This document shows, piece by piece, positions 1 through 7,964 of a DNA stretch of 48,002 nucleotides. The position numbers were made by a program, and so were the translations under genes. The notes beneath the pieces were generated by a model. That model made no database searches and was not told the DNA's origin. It was given only the letters and a program-made list of their open reading frames with translations. Within the stretch, counting starts at the first letter, position 1. Each line of letters begins with the position of its first letter. The DNA comes from Alphaproteobacteria bacterium (lineage in GTDB: Bacteria > Pseudomonadota > Alphaproteobacteria > TMED109), in the NCBI GenBank assembly GCA_022819905.1, contig JAJEGJ010000011.1, forward strand, positions 1-48,002, read 5' to 3'.

Positions 1-142
1 CGATGACGTTGAAGAGGGTGGTCTTGCCCGCACCATTCGGCCCGATCAGGCCGGTGATCGCCCCTTTCCCGATGTTCAGGTTTGCGCCATCGACCGCCCG
101 CACGCCGCCGAAATGCTTGTGCAGATCCACCACGCGGATCAT
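1..142 (-). CDS. LivG-type ABC transporter ATP-binding protein (N-terminus only)
   Basis: Only the first 47 codons lie in the window; the gene runs off the left edge. Read leftward from the ATG at 140-142 it gives a start followed by [12 protein letters not shown] and a Walker A motif GPNGAGKTT, the N-terminal pattern of the LivG class of ATPases that power branched-chain amino acid type ABC importers at the inner membrane. A GGGAAGGG ribosome-binding site lies 7 nt before the ATG. It follows the periplasmic binding protein gene (236-1417) on the same strand after 93 bp, which fits one importer operon. The permease genes would be outside the window. The ATP-binding call is firm; the transported substrate cannot be read from this fragment. 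Confidence 0.85.
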   Translation of the reverse strand, partial: MIRVVDLHKHFGGVRAVDGANLNIGKGAITGLIGPNGAGKTTLFNVI

Positions 143-202
143 CCGGATACCCTTCCCGGGGTGCGTTAGATCAGCAACGAGGCCGGGACGCCGCCAGGGC
201 GG

Positions 203-227
203 GAGGCGCCCGCGGGTCCCGCGCCTC
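203..227 (-). terminator. Hairpin between binding-protein and ATPase genes (attenuator-like)
   Basis: Seven-base arms GAGGCGC (203-209) and GCGCCTC (221-227) can pair around an 11-nt loop just downstream of the binding-protein stop codon. No T-run follows. Such stem-loops often protect or attenuate the transcript so that the binding protein is made in excess over the membrane components. This role is inferred from position only. Confidence 0.3.
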
Positions 228-235
228 GCGATCGG

Positions 236-1417
236 TCAGTGGACCCGAATGGTCGTGAACTCTCCGTCCATGACTTCATATTCCTTGTAGGGGCTCGAGG
301 CATCGCCTTCTGCAGTCAGCTCGACGTCCGTCGCACCCTGGTAATCGATCGCCTTGCCCTCGGCGAGCAGGTTCAGGCCCCTGGCCAGTTCGGTCGGACC
401 GATTTGCTCCCCCGGGGCATTGCTGACTTCGAGAATCTTTGACTGGATTGCCGCCCGATCCGTCGATCCCGCCGCCTGGGCGGCAAGGATGATCAGCGCC
501 GCCGCGTCATAGCTTTCTCCGGCAAATGCTTGGGAACCGTCGATGCCGGCTTGTGCCGCGGCCGCTTGGAACCTCTTGGCGTTCGGGGAATCGGAACCAG
601 GCGTAGTAGCTACGGACCCGTTCAGCGCCTCCCCGATGGCTTCAACCAGGGCATCGCCAACCATGCCGTCCGCGAGTAGGAACCTGTCGAAGGCGCCGGC
701 ATCAAGCGACGCCTGGATGATTCCCTTGCCGCCCTGGTCGATATAGCCGAACACGGCGAGATGCTCCGCGCCGGACGCGGCAAGCGCGCCGATCTCCGCT
801 GCGTAGTCGGCCTTGCCGTCCTCGTGCGCGGCAGACAGCACGACCGAGCCGCCGGCCGCCTCGAAAGCATTCGTGAATGAGTCCGCCAGACCCTTCCCGT
901 AGTCGTTGTTAGTATAGGTAACCGCAATGTTCTCAATGCCGCGTGCCCTGGCGATCTGAGCCAGCACCTTGCCCTGCCTCGCATCTGACGGGGCGGTGCG
1001 GAAGAGATAGCCCTGATCCTGGAGCGTGGTGATCGCCGGCGATGTGGCCGACGGCGAGATCATGGTGACGCCGTTCGGCACGCCCACGTTGTTCGCCACG
1101 GCAATGGTCGCGCCCGAACAGTTGGCGCCCACGATGGCCGCGACCCTGTCCGACGTCACCAGACGCTCGGCTGTGGCCGTCGCTGCTGCGGCATCGATGC
1201 AGGTGGAGTCGCCGCGCGCAGGAATGACCTGCTTCCCGCCCAGGAACGCGCCGGACTCCGTCGCTTCCTGCATGGCGAGTTCGGCTGCAGCCGCGATGTT
1301 GGGCGCAAGGGACTCGACCGGTCCCGTGAAACCCATCAGGACGCCGACCTTCATGTCTGCTTGCGCCGCCGATGTCGCCATCGTCAAGGTCGCGGCCGCC
1401 ATCAGAAACCGTCTCAT
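236..1417 (-). CDS. ABC transporter substrate-binding protein, LivK/amide family
   Basis: 393-residue periplasmic binding protein of the Peripla_BP_6 (LivK-like) type. Residues 1-20 form a classic signal peptide (MRRF, hydrophobic core, AAQA cleavage site), and the mature protein opens with MKVGVLMGFTGPVE, the typical first strand and ligand loop. YTNNDYGKG near residue 170 is the conserved hinge-proximal motif. The ATG at 1415-1417 has AAGGAG 7 nt upstream, so the start is secure. It is the first gene of a minus-strand operon that continues into a LivG-type ATPase. It would deliver an amino acid, urea/amide or aromatic acid to an inner-membrane permease; the ligand cannot be decided from sequence alone. 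Confidence 0.9.
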   Translation of the reverse strand: MRRFLMAAATLTMATSAAQADMKVGVLMGFTGPVESLAPNIAAAAELAMQEATESGAFLGGKQVIPARGDSTCIDAAAATATAERLVTSDRVAAIVGANCSGATIAVANNVGVPNGVTMISPSATSPAITTLQDQGYLFRTAPSDARQGKVLAQIARARGIENIAVTYTNNDYGKGLADSFTNAFEAAGGSVVLSAAHEDGKADYAAEIGALAASGAEHLAVFGYIDQGGKGIIQASLDAGAFDRFLLADGMVGDALVEAIGEALNGSVATTPGSDSPNAKRFQAAAAQAGIDGSQAFAGESYDAAALIILAAQAAGSTDRAAIQSKILEVSNAPGEQIGPTELARGLNLLAEGKAIDYQGATDVELTAEGDASSPYKEYEVMDGEFTTIRVH

Positions 1418-2144
1418 CTGCCGTCTCCTTCAGTTGCCCATGTTCATGGTCTGCCGGAAGTATCGCTGCTTTCGTGTCAATCCGGATGTCGAGTAGGTCA
1501 TCCTGGACAAGGCACCAGGCAGGATTACAGTCCGGAATTGTACCGGACGTACCAGACAACCCATAGAACTCGCCGCAGTGCGCAGGTGAGTGAGCTTTGT
1601 GCGCATCGCGAAGCACATCCCGACCGCCGCGCGATCGATAGGAACGTCTGGCTACTTCGCTAAATCAATCAGGACGTAAGTCCATCAGTACGGCGGACTG
1701 CCGGTGGCAACAGGCGAAGCGGCGCAGCCCGACCGGCTCCACTTGAAGAAACGCTTGCAGCGCAGGCAACCTGACGGGGCGTCCTTGACTCGCGCCGGGT
1801 TCGGACCGCGGGGTCACCGAAACCCCGAGGCCAACTGCGGTTCCAGCATTGGCTGCTTCGTTCAACTTGGAGCTTCCGCCGTGGTGCGGAGGACTCGGTC
1901 ACTGATCCCGACCGGCCGATAACCCCCCTCTTGAGATGCGCAGCCCGCAGTTCTCAAATCCACTGCACCGACGCCTCGTCGTGGTGAGCCGGCCGGACGT
2001 GTTCAGCCGATCGATGCCGGTGGTCCGACCGCGACCTCGTTTTGGAGGAGCCAGTCCCGACCTGCCGATCCTGACACCCAATACCGACCTACGCGGCGGG
2101 GCGCACTGACCTGATGCTCCCGAGAACGGACCCGCCCGGCGTCG
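1418..2144. other. Intergenic region without a recognisable gene
   Basis: About 730 bp between the two minus-strand genes. Several overlapping short frames are open on both strands, but none has a convincing ribosome-binding site or a family signature. A Cys-x2-Cys pattern (GCLRCKRFFKW) in one minus frame near 1730-1770 recalls a zinc finger but is too short to call. The 5' part next to 1417 must hold the importer promoter; no clear -35/-10 pair is visible. Confidence 0.4.
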
Positions 2145-3863
2145 TCACCAGCCCATCGCCCGGCTGCAGCGCCGAGGATCGGCGGCACCTTCGAGCTCGC
2201 CCGTCGCGAGGTCCTTCCGGACCGCGCATACCCCGCCTGCCCAATGGGTCCAATCCGCCATGCGTTCAATCCGGTGTCCGCGTGCGGCGAGACGGTCACA
2301 TGTGGTCTCGTCGATTCGCCCTTCGACTGTCAGCAGTCCCGGTTGGGCCGCGTGAGGGGCGAAGCTATCGGGATGGCTGTGAGTGACGAGGCGGGGCGCT
2401 TCGACCGCGTCCTGGATCTGCATTCCAAAGGCCAGATGATTGAGGAGCGATTGCAGGTTCGCCTGGATCTGGACGTCTCCGCCCGGGGTGCCGACCGGCA
2501 TGATCCAGCGTCCGGGAGACAGGACTAGGCAAGGGCTCGGGGTGAGGCGGGGACGTTTCCCGGGCGCGATGCAAGAGGGATGACCGGGCACCGCCCACGA
2601 CTGCGCCCCGCGCGCCGACACCGTGAAGCCCGTACCTGGCACCACCGGCGTGTCCCAGCTCGTGTCCGACGGGGTTGAGCAGAGCGCATTGCCCTCGCCG
2701 TCGATGACGCAGACGATCGAGGTGTCCGGCGGCGGTCCAAGCGGCGCCTCGCCAGCGGCGCATGGGGGAATGTAGGCCGTATGGCCCGGGATGCTGCCGG
2801 GCAGCGGCATGCCCGGGGACGCGGCCTTGGGATCGATGGCCTTGCGCCTCTCGGAGGCGTATGCGTTCCCGATCAGCGTGTCCAAGGGCACGTCCACGAA
2901 GTCCGGGTCGCCCAGGTAGCCCTCGCGATCCGCCAGGGTCAGCTTGAGCATCTCGGCGATGGCATGCAGGTAGGCATCCGAGCCGTGTTCCATGTCCGGA
3001 ACCCCGGCCGCCTCCGCGATGGAGAGCGCCTCGAGCAGGAACAGTCCCTGGCACCACGCGCCACAGGCGTGGACCTCGACCTCCTCACCGTTGAGACGAA
3101 GCCGGCGCGAGACTGAAGGGACCACTTGGCAGCGAAACGATTCCAGGTCCTCGGCCGCGAGCAGTCCGTCATGGGTACGTTGGTGTGCAAGAATATGGCT
3201 GGCGATGTCGCCACGGTAGAACGCCCGGCGTACCGCCTCGAGCCCCGACCTGCGGTCACCGCCAGCCGCGCGCTCCTCGTCACACAGGAACTGGAGGGTT
3301 CGGCCGAGGTCCGCCTGCACCAGCCGATCACCGGGCTCGGGAACCTCACCGCCAGGCATCCAAATGGCGACGTTGTCCGGCCAGTGACGCATGTCGTCGC
3401 TGTACTGGCGCAGGTAGTCGAGCATGACGGGATGGCGGGCGAAGCCCTCGGATGCGTAGCGCACGGCCCGTGCCGCCACATCCCGGAACGTCATGGTGCC
3501 CCACCGTTCCAGCGCCTGGAGGCAGGCATCGGGCGCGGCCGGCACGACGGTGCGCCGCACGCCGAGCGGGATGTTGCCCCGGTGCCGCGCGATGAACGCG
3601 TCGGCGTCGAGCGCACGTGGCCAGCCGCCGACTCCAGCAATCGTGATCACCTCTCCGGTTTCGGCCAGGCGGATGATCATTGGCGCGACCCCCGCAACGC
3701 TCACCTGCTCGCTGTAGACCACTTCGAGGGCTAGGATTGCGGCGACCCCCGCATCGATGGCGTTGCCGCCGTTGTCCAGCACCTCGAACGCGGCGAGTGT
3801 CGCGAGTTCGTGCCCGGAGCTGACGACGTAATGGTGACCACGGGTGACGGCCACTACGGACAT
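2145..3863 (-). CDS. Gamma-glutamyltransferase family (Ntn-hydrolase) protein
   Basis: 572 residues covering the full gamma-glutamyltranspeptidase fold. GNAIDAGVAA at residues 33-42 matches the N-terminal GGT signature. The autoprocessing and catalytic threonine is expected at T381 in PPPDTSIVCVIDG, and VGTPGGD with the following QANLQSLLNHLAFG segment matches the small-subunit oxyanion region. The family cleaves gamma-glutamyl bonds (glutathione, glutamyl-amines) or acylates related substrates such as cephalosporins. No signal peptide is visible, so this member may be cytoplasmic, unlike E. coli GGT. The usual TTH after self-cleavage is TSI here, which suggests a divergent acceptor preference. 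GGAGG lies 6 nt before the ATG. It stands alone between two intergenic regions. Confidence 0.88.
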   Translation of the reverse strand: MSVVAVTRGHHYVVSSGHELATLAAFEVLDNGGNAIDAGVAAILALEVVYSEQVSVAGVAPMIIRLAETGEVITIAGVGGWPRALDADAFIARHRGNIPLGVRRTVVPAAPDACLQALERWGTMTFRDVAARAVRYASEGFARHPVMLDYLRQYSDDMRHWPDNVAIWMPGGEVPEPGDRLVQADLGRTLQFLCDEERAAGGDRRSGLEAVRRAFYRGDIASHILAHQRTHDGLLAAEDLESFRCQVVPSVSRRLRLNGEEVEVHACGAWCQGLFLLEALSIAEAAGVPDMEHGSDAYLHAIAEMLKLTLADREGYLGDPDFVDVPLDTLIGNAYASERRKAIDPKAASPGMPLPGSIPGHTAYIPPCAAGEAPLGPPPDTSIVCVIDGEGNALCSTPSDTSWDTPVVPGTGFTVSARGAQSWAVPGHPSCIAPGKRPRLTPSPCLVLSPGRWIMPVGTPGGDVQIQANLQSLLNHLAFGMQIQDAVEAPRLVTHSHPDSFAPHAAQPGLLTVEGRIDETTCDRLAARGHRIERMADWTHWAGGVCAVRKDLATGELEGAADPRRCSRAMGW

Positions 3864-4092
3864 GGCGGCCTCCGACGGAAAGTGATGGGCGAAGTGGCAG
3901 GGCGCAGTGTAGACACCACCCGTTCGAGGTCAGACAGCCGAGAGCTGACCGGCCATCGAGTCCGACGTCGAGTTCGGCTGTCAGTGCCCGGGCAGCGCGG
4001 TACTCACCAACAGTGCCCTTGGGCCGACGACCGGCGGACTGGTGGTCGCTTGCTGAGCGAGGGTGACGCTGCCGCTTCGCTCGGGGTCACTC

Positions 4093-4389
4093 TTAACGAA
4101 GTGCGCGCGAGAAATAGTCGGTCAGGGGTTTGAAGAGGTAACTCAGCGGCGAGCGGTCCCCGGTGCGGAGATGGACTTCCGCCGGCATGCCGGGGCTGAG
4201 CGCAAAAACGCTCCCGTGCGCCGGCGCGCCGGGATCGGCCTCGCGGGCGGCGTCCTTTTCCATCAGCAGGAAGCACTGCGCATCAATCTGCGTGCCACAG
4301 TCGAGTACCAGGCTGATGCCGGAGGAGCGGATGCCTCGCTGCCGCATCCGCTGCCCGGCGTGAAGGGAAACCTCGAGCCCGTTCGTCAT
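4093..4389 (-). pseudogene. Chimeric remnant: DUF4258-like N-terminus joined to HlyD C-terminus
   Basis: A 98-codon open frame from the ATG at 4387-4389. Residues 1-55 (LHAGQRMRQRGI, then VLDCGTQID) resemble small DUF4258-type proteins, which carry an HA..RMxQRGI helix. From about residue 59 the sequence changes to LSPGMPAEVHLRTGDRSP and LSYLFKPLTDYFSRALR, the last 40 residues of type I secretion periplasmic adaptors (HlyD/PrtE family). Neither half is complete and such a fusion is not a known architecture, so a deletion most likely joined two genes at about 4218. The frame stayed open, so a product could still be made. The ATG overlaps the TGA of an upstream frame (4386-4388). Confidence 0.6.
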
Positions 4390-4577
4390 GACTGCGCCTC
4401 CTCGGCGTCGGCACCCGAAGAGGTTTTTGTGTCGGGTTTCCGGCGCTTCTCCACCGTCCCCCCGGGTTTCCGCTTCTTCCAGCTCCGAGCCGCTGACCCC
4501 TTTGTCTCCGCCAGCTTGTTCAATGGCCTCTCGTAGTCTTTTATCTCTGTCACGCCTGCGCGGGGATAGACCCGCAC
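4386..4577 (-). pseudogene. Remnant frame coupled to the DUF4258-like gene
   Basis: This minus-strand frame ends in a TGA that overlaps the ATG of the downstream DUF4258-like frame (ATGA arrangement), a sign of a once coupled gene pair. The readable part is charged (TEIKDYERPLNKLAETKG, then many Lys/Arg) and matches no family I know. Its upstream end runs into the degenerate CRISPR repeat at 4545-4572, so the nominal ATG lies inside repeat DNA and the original 5' end has been lost. A GTG at 4552-4554 has no ribosome-binding site. Confidence 0.3.
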
Positions 4578-4633
4578 GATGCCATTGCCGCCGACCTGCC
4601 AGCCCGGTTCCCCCGCCTGCGCGGGGATAGACC
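4545..4633 (+). CRISPR. Two-repeat remnant of a type I-E CRISPR array
   Basis: Two copies of a palindromic repeat start exactly 61 bp apart (4545 and 4606), the periodicity of type I-E arrays (28-29 bp repeat, 32-33 bp spacer). The intact copy at 4606-4633 begins GGTTCCCCCGCC, ends GCGGGGATAGACC, and has CCCCGC/GCGGGG arms; it closely parallels the E. coli repeat, which also has GTTCCCC and GGGGATAAACC blocks. The copy at 4545-4572 shares the last 19 bases perfectly (GCCTGCGCGGGGATAGACC) but its first nine are replaced. One spacer lies at 4573-4605. No third repeat occurs one unit downstream or upstream, and no cas gene is in the window. It is probably non-functional without a leader. Confidence 0.7.
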
Positions 4634-4815
4634 GTTTCGCTCACCAACGCCGGGTGGGCTGACGCCGGTCGCCTCTTGGCGTCCGTTCAGACGAACGTAG
4701 GGGCCGGCATCGCGCCTGATCACGTGTCATCGGGGTTTAGGCTCCGGCCCTCGATGTGCGGACGATCGAGAGTACCTGAGATATTCCTGCTGCCCTTCTG
4801 AGTCTGACCACGGTC
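4634..4815. other. Spacer-length flank and intergenic DNA after the CRISPR remnant
   Basis: The 33 bases after the intact repeat (4634-4666) could be a last spacer or unrelated DNA; the next unit position (4667) does not match the repeat. No gene is recognisable before the antitoxin stop codon. Confidence 0.4.
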
Positions 4816-5151
4816 TCAGCGTTGCAACGATCCGCCCTGTCTATCCGCGTCCGAATCGAGCGCCACTTCCGCGCGCAGCTTCAGCCCTAGAGCGCCGACA
4901 ACCCGCAGAACCGTGTCCAAGGTCGGATTGCGCTCTCCCGAAAGTGCCTTGTACAGACTTTCTCGGGACAGTCCGGCATCACCCGCGACCCGCGACATGC
5001 CCTTGGCACGCGCAATGTCCCCCAACGCCTTGGCAATGAACGCTGTGTCGCCGTCGGCCTCCTTGATCGCAGCTTCCAGATATGCGGCCATTTCTTCCGG
5101 CGTGCGGAGGTGTTCGGCAACGTCATAGCGCGAAGTGACGGTCTTGGTCAT
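4816..5151 (-). CDS. Antitoxin, HTH addiction-module antidote (HI1420/HigA-like)
   Basis: 111 residues. The N-terminus (LRTPEEMAAYLEAAIKEA) and the following helices AFIAKALGDIARAKGMSRVA are the pattern of putative addiction module antidote proteins related to HI1420. Residues about 62-95 form a helix-turn-helix (GLSRESLYKALSGERNPTLD, then VLRVVGALGLKL). The protein should bind and neutralise the upstream toxin and repress the operon. Its ATG is 9 nt downstream of the toxin stop codon, giving the toxin-first order seen in higBA-type modules. The length is about that of the family. An 18-bp palindrome upstream of the toxin is the likely operator. Confidence 0.88.
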   Translation of the reverse strand: MTKTVTSRYDVAEHLRTPEEMAAYLEAAIKEADGDTAFIAKALGDIARAKGMSRVAGDAGLSRESLYKALSGERNPTLDTVLRVVGALGLKLRAEVALDSDADRQGGSLQR

Positions 5152-5160
5152 GGTCTACAC

Positions 5161-5451
5161 CTACAAACCTCGAGCGAGGCGCAGCGCCGTCTCGATGTCC
5201 CGGCTCTGAGTCCGCTTCTCCCCGCCAGCCGGCAGAACAACGACCGTGCGCCCCTGCTTCTTGAAATACACCCGGTAACCTAGGCCGTAGTCAATTCGGA
5301 ACTCCGAGACACCCTCGCCCACGGGCCTTACATCGCCCGGATTTCCGGCTGCCAGACGCTCGGCCCGAACCAGGACGCGAGGGCAGGCGCGAACGTCCCG
5401 CAAGCTGTCCAGCCACTTTACGTCGACCTCGGTCTTGCGGAGTTCGATCAT
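5161..5451 (-). CDS. RelE/ParE-superfamily toxin (HI1419/HigB-like)
   Basis: 96 residues with the RelE/ParE fold pattern. The basic core RVLVRAERLAAGNPGDVRPV is followed by EFRIDYGLGYRVYF, KKQGRTVVVLPAGGEK and the C-terminal DIETALRLARG helix, the signature of phage-derived Gp49/HI1419-like addiction killers. The family usually inhibits translation by cutting mRNA on the ribosome. The conserved aromatic-basic motif YRVYFKK and the GGEK turn are present, so the toxin looks intact. It starts at the ATG at 5449-5451 and is followed after 9 nt by its antidote. Its position beside CRISPR and HlyD debris suggests a mobile module. Confidence 0.88.
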   Translation of the reverse strand: MIELRKTEVDVKWLDSLRDVRACPRVLVRAERLAAGNPGDVRPVGEGVSEFRIDYGLGYRVYFKKQGRTVVVLPAGGEKRTQSRDIETALRLARGL

Positions 5452-5459
5452 ACAACGCT

Positions 5460-5477
5460 TGTAGCCAACTGGCTACA
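5460..5477. promoter_or_regulatory. 18-bp palindrome, probable toxin-antitoxin operator
   Basis: Perfect inverted repeat TGTAGCCA-AC-TGGCTACA ending 8 nt upstream of the toxin start codon. Antitoxins of this type carry an HTH domain and bind such palindromes over their own promoter. The location fits autoregulation; binding is inferred. Confidence 0.65.
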
Positions 5478-5946
5478 CCATTTCAATTCTCGCGCCGCAT
5501 CCCGTGGTAAGGGTTGTCTCGCTCCGCCCGTGCCATCTTCCAACACTCGGCTCCGGGTGCCTTTGAGTGCCGCGGCTACCCCTATCCCCGCCGCAGTAAC
5601 GCTTCTTGACCTCCACCAGTCGCAGCAGGGCAGACTTTGGCGGTTCCCGCAGGAAATGCAGAAATTAGCGAACTGAGAAGCTTGTGAGGGCTTAATGTTC
5701 CCGAAGTCTCCTTGACCGGGAGGTGCGTGTCCGGTCGTCACGGACTACCGTCGTGAGTACAGGGCCCATTCACATGGCCCACCGTAATCTGACCTGTTGT
5801 CAGCCCTGTGCCGGAGGCGGCGCCACGATGCGGGCCCAACGGCGATAGGTTTGAGGGAATGATCGTGGGAAAAGTCACGACCGGAAAGACAACTAAATGT
5901 TGATTATCAATAAGCTAAGTAAACTTTTCAACGCCTTCCGCCGGCC
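5478..5946. other. Intergenic region, partly AT-rich
   Basis: About 470 bp between the MscS gene (ends 5947) and the toxin promoter. A stretch at about 5880-5935 is unusually AT-rich for this window and contains a short TTGATTATCAA inverted repeat (5898-5908). A 97-codon minus-strand frame that overlaps the operator shows no family signature and is not called. Confidence 0.4.
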
Positions 5947-7269
5947 CTAAGGTCTGGTCGGTACGAGGCCCGTCGCCAACGGCACCGCACTCGACTTGAG
6001 GTGGAGGTCGCGCTGCGGGAATGGGATCTCGATTTGGTTGGCATGAAAGCCGTCCCAAACCTTCAGCAGCACGTCATTGATAACGTTGGCGCGTCCCGCT
6101 TGCGGGTCGTCAATCCAGATCCTGAGTTCAAGGCTCACCGAACTGTCTCCGAAGCCCGTGACAAGGCACCTCGGCGGCGGGTCAGCCAGCACGCGCTCAA
6201 CGTCCCGTGCTGCCTGCAGGCACACCTCGGTAGCCTTGCGTAAATCGGACTGGTAGGAGACGCCAATCGGGACTTTCAGACGCACGACCCGGTCGCTGTG
6301 GGACCAGTTTTCCACCCGCTGCGTGATGAGTTCCTCGTTCGGGATCAGGTGCTCGGTGCCGTCGCGGGTCCGCACCGAGACATACCGGGCCCCGAGCGAT
6401 ACCACCCAGCCGTAGGTGCCGTTCACGGCGATGACGTCGTGCGGCTTGATGGACCTGTCCAGCAGCAAGAGGATGCCGCTCACCAGGTTGGCGATGACCT
6501 TTTGCAGGCCGATCCCGACGCCAAGACCTAGCGCGCCGCCGAAGACCGCGAGCGCTGTCAGGTCGACCCCGAGGCCGTTGATGACGACTAGGGCGGCGAG
6601 CGTGACGAGCGCGATCTTGAGCAGCTTCCCTATGAGCACCCGTACCGACGGGCTCAGACCGGTCGCCCGATCGATGCGCCGTTCCAGCAGACCCGAGATG
6701 AACACGGTCGCCCACAGCAGCACAGCGAGCGTCAACGTCCCCTGCACGACCATTAGCAGCGACACCCGCACCTCGCCGAGGTGCACGGCCAGGCCGTCGA
6801 GCAACCCGACCGCCGCGTCGAACAGCCCGAGGACGACGAGCGCCGCCACGCCCCACACGAACCAGGCCACGACACCGGCAATGGCCTCGTTCCGGATCGC
6901 CCGCGAGGCCAGTCGGATCACCACCCAGGCGGTCACCAGGCTGGCCGCGGTCCGCGTGATCCGGTGGCCGATCAGGTCCGTCTGTGCGGTCGCCTCGGCC
7001 GTGAGCCAGAGCAGCAGCAGGATCGCCGCCGGCGTGGCAAGGTCGGCGAGACGGGAGACCGCGCCCGAGAGGTCGGCACGCCATGAGCGGTGTTGCAGGG
7101 CCCGCAGGGTCCACGCCCGCCCGCGCGTCCCGAGCCAGCGCCCGACGAGCAGCGCCAGTGCGACCAGCCCGAGCTGAATTGCGTTGTCGAGGGACAGCAC
7201 GTGCGCATGCACCCAGGCCTCGAGAGCGTCAAGGAGTTCCTCGAGACGGATCCATTCGATCGAGTTCAT
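5947..7269 (-). CDS. Mechanosensitive ion channel, MscS family
   Basis: About 440 residues with several N-terminal membrane helices (for example AIQLGLVALALLVG, AAILLLLWL, LVTAWVVIRLA, GVAALVVLGL) followed by the MscS core: GGALGLGVGIGLQKVIANLV is the pore helix TM3 with its Gly/Ala packing pattern. The beta domain follows with LLLLDRSIKPHDVIAVNG, GWVVSLGARYVSVRTRDG and IPNEELITQRVENWS. The channel releases solutes when membrane tension rises during hypo-osmotic shock. The start is uncertain: the ATG at 7269 gives a normal cytoplasmic N-terminus, while an in-frame ATG at 7305 and a TTG at 7335 would extend it; none has a good ribosome-binding site. It is a single gene. Confidence 0.88.
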   Translation of the reverse strand: MNSIEWIRLEELLDALEAWVHAHVLSLDNAIQLGLVALALLVGRWLGTRGRAWTLRALQHRSWRADLSGAVSRLADLATPAAILLLLWLTAEATAQTDLIGHRITRTAASLVTAWVVIRLASRAIRNEAIAGVVAWFVWGVAALVVLGLFDAAVGLLDGLAVHLGEVRVSLLMVVQGTLTLAVLLWATVFISGLLERRIDRATGLSPSVRVLIGKLLKIALVTLAALVVINGLGVDLTALAVFGGALGLGVGIGLQKVIANLVSGILLLLDRSIKPHDVIAVNGTYGWVVSLGARYVSVRTRDGTEHLIPNEELITQRVENWSHSDRVVRLKVPIGVSYQSDLRKATEVCLQAARDVERVLADPPPRCLVTGFGDSSVSLELRIWIDDPQAGRANVINDVLLKVWDGFHANQIEIPFPQRDLHLKSSAVPLATGLVPTRP

Positions 7270-7964
7270 GACGGGTGGGCTGCTCTCACGACCTCCCACG
7301 ATCATAGCTTGCGCAAGTGCGGCGCCGCCCAACAAGCTTCATCTCGTCACGATTCCAGCCAGTCGAAGCAGGGCGCAGGCAGGGGTGCCGTCTGGGTCGG
7401 AGCGGGGTCGCGCGGCCGGGACGCCGCTGGGGCCGGACGGCCGATGGGCGAGGAGCTGGCCGGGGCGATCGAGGGCGTGGATGATCGTGTCTTCGCGCTC
7501 GCCCGTATCGCCCGGAACCAGAGGGCGCGCGGGGAGCCGGCAGCGGGGCGGCGGACCGGACGGACCTCCGCCCAACGCCCGTTCCCCGGCGGTTTTCGCG
7601 GGCGCATTTCGACAGCTGCCACGACGCCGACCACGGGCTTGACGATGGTTGGGATCACAGCACCGGCTTCCGGCTGGTTGACCGTCCTGCTCTGGACACT
7701 CCCCGACCTTCAACTGCCATACGTCATCGGTGCGATTGGTCCATACCCGTGAGTTTCCTGTCCATCCTCCGTAACGTGTCGGCCGCTGCTGTGGTCCTTG
7801 GGGCCCCGGCGACGGCCGCGGATACCCTCTGTAGTCAATGGAACACGGAGATCGCTCGCGCGGCACATCGCGCACTGAGCCTCCTGCTGCGTGTCTGTCC
7901 TTGAGGGAATCTCAGGGGCTTCCGGTTCGGTTGAGCGATCAGGCCCGCGCGGGAAGTCTGTCGG
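7270..7964. other. Intergenic region with no assignable gene
   Basis: About 700 bp between the MscS start and the HlyD fragment. Long overlapping frames are open on both strands because of high GC, but none shows a ribosome-binding site or a recognisable domain. A minus-strand stretch near 7590-7660 (IPTIVKPVVGVVAAVEMRP) is reminiscent of secretion or efflux adaptor proteins, but it is too short and isolated to call. Confidence 0.35.

Noticed and set aside
1665-1902. Zinc-finger transposase remnant
   Set aside because: One Cys-x2-Cys pattern in a short frame without further transposase motifs is not enough.
4093-4647. A 184-codon minus-strand gene starting at 4647
   Set aside because: Its first 85 codons translate the CRISPR repeats and spacer; real homology begins at the ATG at 4389.
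4667-4694. A third CRISPR repeat one unit downstream
   Set aside because: It begins GGT but matches the repeat at few other positions and lacks the GGGGATAGACC half.
5448-5741. 97-codon minus frame upstream of the toxin
   Set aside because: It overlaps the palindromic operator and toxin start, has no domain and no ribosome-binding site.
7339-7875. 178-codon minus frame between MscS and the HlyD fragment
   Set aside because: Proline/arginine-rich chance frame; only a weak adaptor-like stretch in another frame.
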